Positions 24,622 to 31,901 of a DNA stretch of 35,504 nucleotides are shown here, piece after piece. The first letter of the stretch is position 1. Each line of letters starts with the position of its first letter. The translations under genes were made by a program, and so were the position numbers. The DNA lies in NCBI RefSeq assembly GCF_012843435.1, contig NZ_JABAFC010000038.1, positions 1 to 35,504 of the forward strand, written 5' to 3'. Source of the DNA: Psychrobacillus sp. BL-248-WT-3 (lineage in GTDB: Bacteria > Bacillota > Bacilli > Bacillales_A > Planococcaceae). The notes beneath the pieces are model-generated. The model did not search any database, was not told where the DNA came from, and was given only the letters and a program-made list of their open reading frames with translations.

Positions 24622-25869
24622 ATGAAATTAGCAACTAAGATATTGTGGGCTTTAGTATTAGGTGCAATTGTTGGGGTAATATTAAACATAACCTCGCCAG
24701 AGTTATTTGAAAATGCGGATAATTTTTTATTTACCCCATTAGGAACTATCTTTTTAAACTTAATTAAAATGTTGATTGTTCCTCTTGTATTTTTCTCGAT
24801 TGTAGTTGGAGTTGCCAATATCGGGGATCCTAAATCATTAGGACGTATGGGTGCAAAGGCGATGATTTTCTTTTTATGCACTACAGCTTTGGCAATCTCG
24901 ATTGGAATTGCTCTAGCATTAATTTTACAACCAGGTAGTAGTGGGAATTTTGAAACAGAGGCAGTAGATTATGAGGCTACAAAAGCACCTCCAGTTTCAG
25001 AAACTTTACTTGGCATCATCCCAGCAAATCCAATTGACGCTATGGCTAGTGGTGACATGCTGCAAATCATTTTCTTTGCTGTATTTATTGGCTTAGGGAT
25101 CAGTTATCTGGGAAGCAAAGTAGAGAGTGTACAGAGATTTATGGAGCAGGCAAATGAACTTATGATGTTTTTAGTTACGCTTGTTATGAAGTTTGCTCCA
25201 ATCGGAACATTTGGTTTAATCGCATCAGCTGTAGGCAAACAAGGCTTCGATGCTTTAAAGGTAATGTTTATGTATATGGTGGTTGTTCTTCTAGCCTTGG
25301 CTGTTCATGCAATAGTTGTCTATGGAGCCTCTTTGAAGTTCTTAGCTAAGCAAAATCCATTAAAGGTTATAAAGGAATACTTGCCTGCTTTAACTGTTGC
25401 ATTCAGTACTTCTAGCAGTAGTGCAACATTACCCGTCTCTATGGAAATTGCTCAAAAAAGATTAGGTGTACCAAAAGGGATTAGTAGCTTTGTCCAACCC
25501 TTGGGTGCGACTATTAATATGGATGGAACGGCAATCATGCAAGGTGTAGCTACAATTTTTATTGCTCAGGTATATGGTGTAGATTTAACATTTATTCAAA
25601 TGCTTACGGTTGTTCTAACTGCTGTTCTTGCATCGATTGGCACGGCAGCTGTGCCGGGGGCTGGTATGATTATGCTAGCTATGGTTTTGGAGTCTGTTAA
25701 CTTACCAGTAGAAGGAATCGCTTTAATTTTAGGTATTGACCGTTTACTTGATATGACAAGAACGATGATAAATTGTACAGGTGATTTAACTTGTACATTA
25801 TATGTAGCGGAAAGTGAAAAGAAATATGAAAAGTCGGATGCTATCCAACCGACAGAGACGATTCAATAA
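24622..25869 (+). CDS. Glutamate/dicarboxylate:cation symporter (DAACS family), second copy
   Basis: A 415-residue relative of the transporter at 5137 and closer to the family consensus. HP1 carries SSSSATLP (264-271), helix 7 carries NMDGTA (299-304), HP2 carries GTAAVPGAG (340-348), and helix 8 carries Asp373, Asp377, Arg380 and Asn384. The arginine again points to glutamate, aspartate or C4-dicarboxylates. AAGGGTGATCAG lies before the ATG. It is monocistronic, closed by a 15-bp terminator. Sequence divergence from the first copy is large, so this is not a recent duplication. Confidence 0.92.
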   Translation: MKLATKILWALVLGAIVGVILNITSPELFENADNFLFTPLGTIFLNLIKMLIVPLVFFSIVVGVANIGDPKSLGRMGAKAMIFFLCTTALAISIGIALALILQPGSSGNFETEAVDYEATKAPPVSETLLGIIPANPIDAMASGDMLQIIFFAVFIGLGISYLGSKVESVQRFMEQANELMMFLVTLVMKFAPIGTFGLIASAVGKQGFDALKVMFMYMVVVLLALAVHAIVVYGASLKFLAKQNPLKVIKEYLPALTVAFSTSSSSATLPVSMEIAQKRLGVPKGISSFVQPLGATINMDGTAIMQGVATIFIAQVYGVDLTFIQMLTVVLTAVLASIGTAAVPGAGMIMLAMVLESVNLPVEGIALILGIDRLLDMTRTMINCTGDLTCTLYVAESEKKYEKSDAIQPTETIQ

Positions 25870-25876
25870 TATTGAA

Positions 25877-25925
25877 AAGGCTATCTAAGAGATGAACCTA
25901 CTCACCTCTTAGATAGCCTTTTTTA
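25877..25925. terminator. Strong bidirectional terminator
   Basis: AAGGCTATCTAAGAG (25877-25891) and CTCTTAGATAGCCTT (25906-25920) are perfect reverse complements, flanked by A and T runs, between two converging genes. Confidence 0.95.
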
Positions 25926-25944
25926 TAAACAACATAGCTTTTCT

Positions 25945-26949
25945 TTAAAGCTCTTCTTGGAAGTAAATCTTGTAGAATTTTCGATTGGTCACTTCATCAT
26001 AGCCAACCTCAATCAGCTGTTCAACTTGCTCGATATCTCTAACATTCACTTGTATTTCAATATTAGAATCTAGCTTGATTTTACGCTTATAATTCTTTTC
26101 AATCTTAGCAATCGCACTTTCTGAAATAACAGTTTCAAAAGGTTTTACTGAATTTATAATAATATCCTTTTGCACTTGATCCGCTTTTTCAAATACCGTT
26201 TCTATATATTCATCTACTTCAAATGCTTCCTCGTTTCTAAAGTAATCGAGTGTCTTGTTAAGAAGTCCAAGCTTTTCTGTATTCGTGAAGCTCTCTTCTT
26301 TTACGATATATTTTTTGCACTCTGTAAGAGCAAGACTAGTTTTTTGGAAATGCTCGTCCGCGACTCTAATATTTAAAAAACGTTCCTGCCAGTAAACAAC
26401 ATCTTCCTTTTTCTTCGTTTTCATAAAAACAGCTGGTGGTGCGTCTGCACCCATATCGAGAATTACCGCTATGTTGTTTATTTTTTTTACGTTTATACCA
26501 TCTACACCGTTTACAATAACTTTTTCTTGATCATTTTTGATGTCTAAATACATTTCTTTTTCATCAATTTTAACGATTGAAATAGCTCTTTTAGCTTCTG
26601 TATTCCAAATGCAGTTTTCAAACAGTCCGATAAATAATTCACCGTTTTTAATATTAGGGTGCTGGGACACACTTTGTAAATGAACTGCTATATTCTTGGA
26701 TTGTTCTAGGAAGCTATTTTTATTTTCAAAGATAGCCTTCACATATGTGTATACTTCGTTTAAGCCTAAATCTGTTTGGTGGAAAAAATCATATTGTTGT
26801 TCGAAATCGACCTTGTTAAATGCTAACTGAGTGAACGCCGCTTCTAGCATAACCTCAGGCTGGAGATAAGCTTCGTCGCCTAAAATGAGTGAATCTCCTG
26901 CATAATGGACTATATATTGATCTAACTTACTTTCGTTTACTTCTAACAC
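25945..26949 (-). CDS. NdpA/YejK-like nucleoid-associated protein (NA37 family)
   Basis: A 334-residue soluble protein, the usual length of the YejK/NdpA family. Supporting segments are GELFIGLFENCI (about 103-114), KAISIVKIDEKEMYLDI, GVDGINVKKINNIAVIL (about 150-166), VVYWQERFLNIR (about 186-197) and the following TSLALTECKKYIVKE, which follow the NA37 pattern I remember from Bacteroidetes and proteobacterial members. The family is described as nucleoid-associated, with a poorly defined role. It starts with GTG at 26949, after AGAAGGTGA. It diverges from the HNH endonuclease gene, sharing a 232-base promoter region. Confidence 0.7.
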   Translation of the reverse strand: MLEVNESKLDQYIVHYAGDSLILGDEAYLQPEVMLEAAFTQLAFNKVDFEQQYDFFHQTDLGLNEVYTYVKAIFENKNSFLEQSKNIAVHLQSVSQHPNIKNGELFIGLFENCIWNTEAKRAISIVKIDEKEMYLDIKNDQEKVIVNGVDGINVKKINNIAVILDMGADAPPAVFMKTKKKEDVVYWQERFLNIRVADEHFQKTSLALTECKKYIVKEESFTNTEKLGLLNKTLDYFRNEEAFEVDEYIETVFEKADQVQKDIIINSVKPFETVISESAIAKIEKNYKRKIKLDSNIEIQVNVRDIEQVEQLIEVGYDEVTNRKFYKIYFQEEL

Positions 26950-27136
26950 TTCGTCACCTTCTAAATTTAATTTCTAGATATTCTACCTTATCATATTATA
27001 GTAGTTATTTTCATATATTTTTTCACTTCATTTTGTTATGAATGGAAAGAGCTGTTATATATAGGCTTTTCGAACTTTTAAAATAATCTAACTAAAATTG
27101 GAAGAGGTATTAACCTATAATATTTTGTTGTTTTTT

Positions 27137-27145
27137 TGCTATAAT
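27137..27145 (+). promoter_or_regulatory. Extended -10 promoter of HNH endonuclease gene
   Basis: TGcTATAAT is a perfect extended -10 element, 36 bases before the start. No clear -35 is seen. On the minus strand a TATAAT (26995-27000) probably serves the nucleoid-protein gene. Confidence 0.5.
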
Positions 27146-27181
27146 ATTTGTAATGGTTTATTGGAGAGTAGAGGTATTGAT

Positions 27182-28087
27182 ATGAATTTTTATATTGTCA
27201 TGCAAGGACAAACGTATATAGAAGAAAAACAGCACAGTATTATTTGGTCCAAACAGGTCGATAAGAGTGGGATGCGTCCCCCGTTTTGGGAGCGTATGAA
27301 AGAAGTGCAAGCAGGGGACTGTATTTTCCATTATGTAAAAGGTGACATTGTGGCAGTTAGTATTGCTAAAAGAGATTACTACGAAGCAGTTAATCCTTAT
27401 GACAAGGAATATCAGAAAAAGGGATATCTAGTAGAAACATCTTATGAGGAGTTACATAACCCCTTAAGTATTAAGGAACATTTTCATGAGATAGAGTTAT
27501 TACTTCCAATAAAGTATTCAGCTTTTCAAGAAAACGGGGATGGAAACCAAGGGTACCTTTATCCCTGTAACGAGCTATTGGCCATCAAGCTTCTAGAGTT
27601 AATAGCCGAGATGAATGTAAACCTGGAAAAACAAGAACAGCTGGAATTTGCAATCAGTCCAGTTCTGTTTAAGGAACGTAATCTCCTGCTACAAATCATA
27701 GCAATAATGGAGTCAGAGGCAAAGTCAAAAATCCGTAAAGGGAAGCAAAGGTTTAAGCAAGCACTTTCTCCGATATGGAATAATGAATGTGCTATCTGTA
27801 GCATTAATTCTTCAGATTTGTTACATGCTTCACCAGCAAAGGCATGGAAAGACAGCACAGAGGAAGAAAAAATGGATCCCTTTAATGGAATCTTGCTTTG
27901 CTCTAACCATGATGCATTATATACAAAGGGGTATATTGCGTTTGATGGTCAAGGTAAAATCCATATTTCAGATCGCATAAAAGAAACGGATTACGAAAAG
28001 TATATGATTCATTCAAAAATACGTATAAAACGACAGGAAGATCATAAAAAGTATCTTAAGTGGCATAAGAAAAATGTTTTAAAGTAA
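27182..28087 (+). CDS. HNH endonuclease with N-terminal EVE/PUA-like domain
   Basis: A 301-residue two-domain protein. Residues 1-105 (FYIVMQGQTY, IIWSKQV, PPFWERMKEVQAGDCIFHYVKGDIVAVSIAKRDYYEA) look like an EVE/PUA-type reader, a fold that flips out modified bases. Residues 195-250 form an HNH nuclease with zinc cysteines C203-x2-C206, catalytic-type His215 in LLHASPAKAW, Asn235, and C240-x2-H243. Such fusions are known as modification-dependent restriction enzymes, so defence against phage with modified cytosine is likely. The open frame starts at 27098, but GAGAGTAGAGG before 27182 and the domain boundary favour ATG 27182. Single-gene unit with its own terminator. Confidence 0.75.
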   Translation: MNFYIVMQGQTYIEEKQHSIIWSKQVDKSGMRPPFWERMKEVQAGDCIFHYVKGDIVAVSIAKRDYYEAVNPYDKEYQKKGYLVETSYEELHNPLSIKEHFHEIELLLPIKYSAFQENGDGNQGYLYPCNELLAIKLLELIAEMNVNLEKQEQLEFAISPVLFKERNLLLQIIAIMESEAKSKIRKGKQRFKQALSPIWNNECAICSINSSDLLHASPAKAWKDSTEEEKMDPFNGILLCSNHDALYTKGYIAFDGQGKIHISDRIKETDYEKYMIHSKIRIKRQEDHKKYLKWHKKNVLK

Positions 28088-28157
28088 TTAGTCAGCTAGC
28101 AGACTGACTAAAACAGTCTGCAATTTATTTGTCTAAGGAGAAATTTAATATTGTTGC

Positions 28158-28195
28158 TAGCTTTCCATTCTAACTGAATGGAAAGCTATTTTTGT
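28158..28195 (+). terminator. Terminator after HNH endonuclease gene
   Basis: TAGCTTTCCATTC (28158-28170) and GAATGGAAAGCTA (28176-28188) are perfect reverse complements around TAACT, followed by five T. Confidence 0.95.
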
Positions 28196-28328
28196 TTTTT
28201 CCTATCTTATTCTAAAAGAAACGACAGAATATTATAGCAATTAAAGCTTGGTAAAATGATTTTTAATGTTCGTATTCTACAGTAATAATGGGATTTATGA
28301 AATTGCTGCACGATTATTATATAAATAT

Positions 28329-28357
28329 TTGACTTTACAATGGAATAAATAGAAAAT
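28329..28357 (+). promoter_or_regulatory. Possible promoter of membrane/TPR/AAA operon
   Basis: TTGACT at 28329-28334 with GAAAAT at 28352-28357 after 17 bases. The -10 is poor, so this is tentative. Confidence 0.3.
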
Positions 28358-28395
28358 TATGTATATACCATAAGCAGGAAGGGAGGAAATACTAA

Positions 28396-28848
28396 ATGGA
28401 GGGAGATCTTTATTCTCCTAGTTTATCTGGAGAACAAATAGAGGAAACGAAAAGCTATAATTTATCGAGTTTATTTATCGTGGCGGCTCTTGGGCAGCTT
28501 GTAGCGATTAGCGCACTCGGTTTACAGAATGCTATTTGGCTTAAAGTAAAAAGGAAGGTTTTGTATACACTTTTAAGCATAATTTCTGTGTTGTTTATTT
28601 TGAAATTTTATTTAATCTATGCCTATACTCATCAAATGATTGATATTGAAAGATCTACATATAGATTAATGGGGAGTGTAATGGCAATTGTATGCTTCGC
28701 AGCTGTTTATAATTTGTTAAAGGGCTCATTTAATTTACATGTGTCTACAAAGGGTGATACCAAGTCGCTTGTTGTTCCAGGCACCATTTGGTGTATTACC
28801 AGTGTGGCGGTAGAAATGATATTAATCATAACTATTTCTCTAATATAG
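28396..28848 (+). CDS. Four-helix membrane protein, unknown function
   Basis: I do not recognise this 150-residue protein. It has a short polar N-terminus (1-23, rich in Glu and Ser) and four predicted membrane helices at roughly 24-46, 55-77, 90-110 and 124-149, with a basic loop KVKRK between the first two. GGGAGG lies eight bases before the ATG. The next gene starts 24 bases after its stop, so it is the first member of a three-gene operon with a TPR membrane protein and a TPR-AAA+ ATPase. It may be the membrane platform or substrate for that pair (inference). Confidence 0.7.
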   Translation: MEGDLYSPSLSGEQIEETKSYNLSSLFIVAALGQLVAISALGLQNAIWLKVKRKVLYTLLSIISVLFILKFYLIYAYTHQMIDIERSTYRLMGSVMAIVCFAAVYNLLKGSFNLHVSTKGDTKSLVVPGTIWCITSVAVEMILIITISLI

Positions 28849-28871
28849 ATGCTGGGGAAGGTGACTACAGA

Positions 28872-29741
28872 ATGATTCAGAAAGAGATGAGCTCATTTGA
28901 TGTAATAGAACACTATTTTCAGATGGACCGTTATGAGCAGGTTATAGAAATGCTAGAGGATAATATGGGTGAGCATATTAATAATGAGAAAGCCTGGTAT
29001 TATCTTGGATACAGTCATTTTCAGCTAAATTCCTTTGATTTAGCTGAAAAAGAAGTGAAAGAAGCTCTACGTTTAGGTATAGATGAGGAATCGGCTTTTC
29101 ATCTGTTAGGTCTAATCTATTATTCTATGGAAGAGTGGCCGGAGTCTGAAAAAGCATTACTTGAAGCACTTCGATTAAATCCGAATAATGCGGATGTTCA
29201 TGCTAGCTACGCTTATTTGATGAAAAGTGTAGGTCAAAATAAAAAGGCTTCGAGGTTAATTAGAAAAGCGATTGAATTAGATCCAGAGGACGGACGTATT
29301 CAGCGATTACATTATTTAATCGAAGGTGACGAAAAAAAGGAAAAAGATCATTTAGATACCATTCAAACTTATATTAATTCAAATGATAACGAACTGAACA
29401 AACTTCTTCACTTAGGGGTAACGGCCAAAAACCGAAACAAAACAAAAGAGGCAGAGGAATATTTTCGCCAGGCATTTGCATTAGATCCGAACAATGAGAA
29501 GCTATTAAGGAATCTGCAGGAATTAGAAATTATAAACCATCCGATATTATCTATTAGTCGATGGGCAAATAAAATTGGTATGCACTATACATGGATTGTA
29601 GGGATTGGCGTTTCTATTCTCTTGTTTTCGTTAGATTTTGATACTGCAGGAGGAGCTTTATTTTCCTTATACGTGGTTTTTTGTATTTATATATGGGTAT
29701 CCGAACCAATAGTGAAGTTATTATTAAAGAAGAGAAGGTGA
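28872..29741 (+). CDS. TPR protein with C-terminal membrane anchor
   Basis: A 289-residue protein. Tetratricopeptide repeats run from about residue 38 to 140 (AWYYLGYSHFQLNSFDLAEKEVKEAL, AFHLLGLIYYSMEEWPESEKALLEAL, ADVHASYAYLMKSVGQNKKASRLI), with another near 176-205 (LLHLGVTAKNRNKTKEAEEYFRQAF). Two hydrophobic helices close to the C-terminus (about 230-275) precede a basic end LLLKKRR, so the TPR part probably faces the cytoplasm. The open frame extends to 28788, but a GGGGAAGG ribosome site and lack of overlap favour ATG 28872. It is followed after four bases by the AAA+ gene. TPRs usually bind proteins, and the following ATPase is the obvious candidate partner. Confidence 0.8.
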   Translation: MIQKEMSSFDVIEHYFQMDRYEQVIEMLEDNMGEHINNEKAWYYLGYSHFQLNSFDLAEKEVKEALRLGIDEESAFHLLGLIYYSMEEWPESEKALLEALRLNPNNADVHASYAYLMKSVGQNKKASRLIRKAIELDPEDGRIQRLHYLIEGDEKKEKDHLDTIQTYINSNDNELNKLLHLGVTAKNRNKTKEAEEYFRQAFALDPNNEKLLRNLQELEIINHPILSISRWANKIGMHYTWIVGIGVSILLFSLDFDTAGGALFSLYVVFCIYIWVSEPIVKLLLKKRR

Positions 29742-29745
29742 GTAG

Positions 29746-31014
29746 GTGGAAAAAATAGCTTGGCTCCATCAAATGGTAGAAAAAGAACCACAGGACCCTC
29801 AAGCACATTATTGGCTAGCGAAGGAACAAGCAGAAAATGGGAGTATTTTTGAGGCAGTGCAATCCCTATCTACTGCTCTTTCTTGCTGTGAAGACGATGA
29901 GCTTCGAAAGGAAATAATTCAAGAATTATCTATCGTAAGTATGAAATTGAAAGAACCAGTGAGCAATGAAATGGTTGTGACTACTAACGTACAAGAAGAT
30001 TCGATAGATGTAGAGGAAATGGAAGAAGTAAATGAGGTGCAAATAGTACAAGAAGAGTATTTAGTTGATCAAAAAGATAACTTGAGTTTATTAAAGACAA
30101 AGTTAAAGGTGATCGATGGAGAGGAGAAGCCTAGGACAGTTCAAAAGAAATCTCACCATGTTACGTTTAAAGATGTTGCTGGGTTAGTGGATCTCAAGAA
30201 AACAATCACGCTTCGTATTATTAGTCCTTTTTATAATAAAGGGTTGTTTGCAAAGTTTAAGAAAAAGTCAGGTGGCGGGGTACTGCTTTATGGCCCTCCA
30301 GGCTGTGGTAAAACGTTTATCGCAAGAGCAACAGCTGGAGAATGTAAAGCAAATTTCTATCCTGTCCATATAACAGACATCATTGATCCTCACATAGGTG
30401 TTAGCGAAAGAAATTTAAAAGGAATCTTCGACAAAGCGCGCTTCCAAAAACCAAGCATTATGTTTTTTGATGAGGTAGATACAATCGGCTTTAGCCGTTC
30501 TAAATCCTCTGCCAGTCATAGGGGAATAATCGATACTTTTCTATCTGAAATGGAAGGTATTGATACAAGTACAGATGAAGTACTTGTCATGGCTGCTACT
30601 AATACTCCATGGGATGTAGATAATGCACTCAAGCGCCCTGGAAGATTTGACAGACTCATATTTGTTGCACCCCCAGATGAAGAAGCGAGGAAACAAATCT
30701 TTCAGCTTAAACTGAGCGATCGGTATGCGGAAAATATTGATGTAGAGCTGTTAGCCCAAAAAACAGAGTTTTTCTCTGGAGCAGATATTGAAAATGTCAT
30801 AGAAATAGCAACAGAAAACATCCTTTCCGAAATCTTAACAACAGGAAAAGAAAGACCTCTAAACACAGATGATATGCTTGAGGCATTAAACAATCAGCAG
30901 CCTTCCACATTGGATTGGCTACGAACAGCCAAGAATTATGTCCGTTATTCTAATCAGGGTGGATTATATAACGACATAGAAAAGTATCTCCAAAAGCATA
31001 GTCGAAGTATATAA
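29746..31014 (+). CDS. AAA+ ATPase with N-terminal TPR-like region
   Basis: A 422-residue ATPase of the classic AAA group (Cdc48/FtsH-like module) with no protease domain. Residues 1-65 resemble a TPR pair (WLHQMVEKEPQDPQAHYWLAKEQAENGSIFEAVQSLSTAL), followed by an acidic linker (about 80-125). The ATPase core has Walker A GPPGCGKT (183-190), Walker B IMFFDEVD (238-245), sensor-1 Asn286 and the arginine-finger region NALKRPGRFDR (293-303), all intact. It starts with GTG after AGAAGGTGAG. It would form a hexamer that unfolds or remodels a protein, probably recruited to the membrane through the TPR protein upstream. A strong terminator ends the operon. Its specific job is unknown. Confidence 0.85.
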   Translation: MEKIAWLHQMVEKEPQDPQAHYWLAKEQAENGSIFEAVQSLSTALSCCEDDELRKEIIQELSIVSMKLKEPVSNEMVVTTNVQEDSIDVEEMEEVNEVQIVQEEYLVDQKDNLSLLKTKLKVIDGEEKPRTVQKKSHHVTFKDVAGLVDLKKTITLRIISPFYNKGLFAKFKKKSGGGVLLYGPPGCGKTFIARATAGECKANFYPVHITDIIDPHIGVSERNLKGIFDKARFQKPSIMFFDEVDTIGFSRSKSSASHRGIIDTFLSEMEGIDTSTDEVLVMAATNTPWDVDNALKRPGRFDRLIFVAPPDEEARKQIFQLKLSDRYAENIDVELLAQKTEFFSGADIENVIEIATENILSEILTTGKERPLNTDDMLEALNNQQPSTLDWLRTAKNYVRYSNQGGLYNDIEKYLQKHSRSI

Positions 31015-31039
31015 ACTGGTTTATAATAATTTATTTAAA

Positions 31040-31082
31040 AAAGAAGGTTAGTAGTGTTTAGATGCTACTAACCTTCTTTTTG
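31040..31082 (+). terminator. Terminator of membrane/TPR/AAA operon
   Basis: AAAGAAGGTTAGTAG (31040-31054) and CTACTAACCTTCTTT (31065-31079) are perfect reverse complements, followed by T residues. Confidence 0.95.
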
Positions 31083-31159
31083 TTGAGCACAAATAATTTA
31101 GACATGTTGTCCTCCTACTGTACATAAATTAAGTACATATCCAGACAATGGAGGTCCAT

Positions 31160-31765
31160 ATGTATTTATTTAAAAAGGGATTAGTAATTATCTTTGGTAG
31201 TATTTTTATCGCACTTGGAATAAATATGTTTTTAGTACCCTATGAGATATTAGACGGTGGAGTAATAGGTATAGGGTTAATCTTAAATTATTTATGGGGT
31301 TTTAAAACAGGTGCTACTATTATATTTTTTAGTATTCCCATATTTGTAATCGCTTGGTTTAAATACCGTGAGTATTTCTATAATAGTTTGCACGGAATGA
31401 TTATTTCTTCTTTTTTTATTGATTTACTTAAACCATTCAGTACAATAGTAGTTTTCGATTCTGTTCCAAGTGCTATAGTCGGTGGTTCGATGGTAGGCAT
31501 CGGGATAGGTTTCATGCTTAGGTACCGGACAAGTACAGGAGGAACAGATTTAATCGCGCAGTTTATAAGTGCCAAAACAGGTGTAAATGTAGGGATTAAT
31601 ATCTTTGTAATCGATTCATTAGTATTGGTAGTGGGAGGACTTTTACTTTCCATGGATTCTTTTTTACTCTCAATCATGACTATATTATCAGTGGCAATGA
31701 CTACAAGTCTAATTGCTAGAAAGACAATGTCTAAGCCGATATCCAAGGAAAGTGTAGTACATTAG
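31160..31765 (+). CDS. YitT-family membrane protein lacking the C-terminal DUF2179 domain
   Basis: A 201-residue protein with about five membrane helices. The family signature is clear in NMFLVPYEILDGGVIGIGLIL (near residue 20-40) and GIGIGFMLRYRTSTGGTDLIAQ (about 113-134), as in YitT/DUF161 proteins. Most family members have about 280-290 residues with a soluble DUF2179 domain at the end; here the protein stops after the membrane part with a short tail. GGAGG at 31150-31154 sits inside the codons after an upstream ATG (31148) and five bases before ATG 31160, so 31160 is chosen. A TGTAC/GTACA inverted repeat at about 31119-31137 lies in the promoter region. Function unknown. Confidence 0.8.
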   Translation: MYLFKKGLVIIFGSIFIALGINMFLVPYEILDGGVIGIGLILNYLWGFKTGATIIFFSIPIFVIAWFKYREYFYNSLHGMIISSFFIDLLKPFSTIVVFDSVPSAIVGGSMVGIGIGFMLRYRTSTGGTDLIAQFISAKTGVNVGINIFVIDSLVLVVGGLLLSMDSFLLSIMTILSVAMTTSLIARKTMSKPISKESVVH

Positions 31766-31901
31766 ATTTATCTAAGGTTTTTCTTTCTAGTGCTAATATG
31801 CTTTTATTAATCAAAATCACGATAAAAATTCAATAACATATATCTGAATATTAAATAAATTGATAGAATAAAGTATTGACGAAAAAGGGAGGAAAATGTA
31901 G

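Noticed and set aside
31378-31746. 122-codon minus-strand frame within the YitT-family gene
   Set aside because: It is a reverse translation of hydrophobic helices, without start signals.
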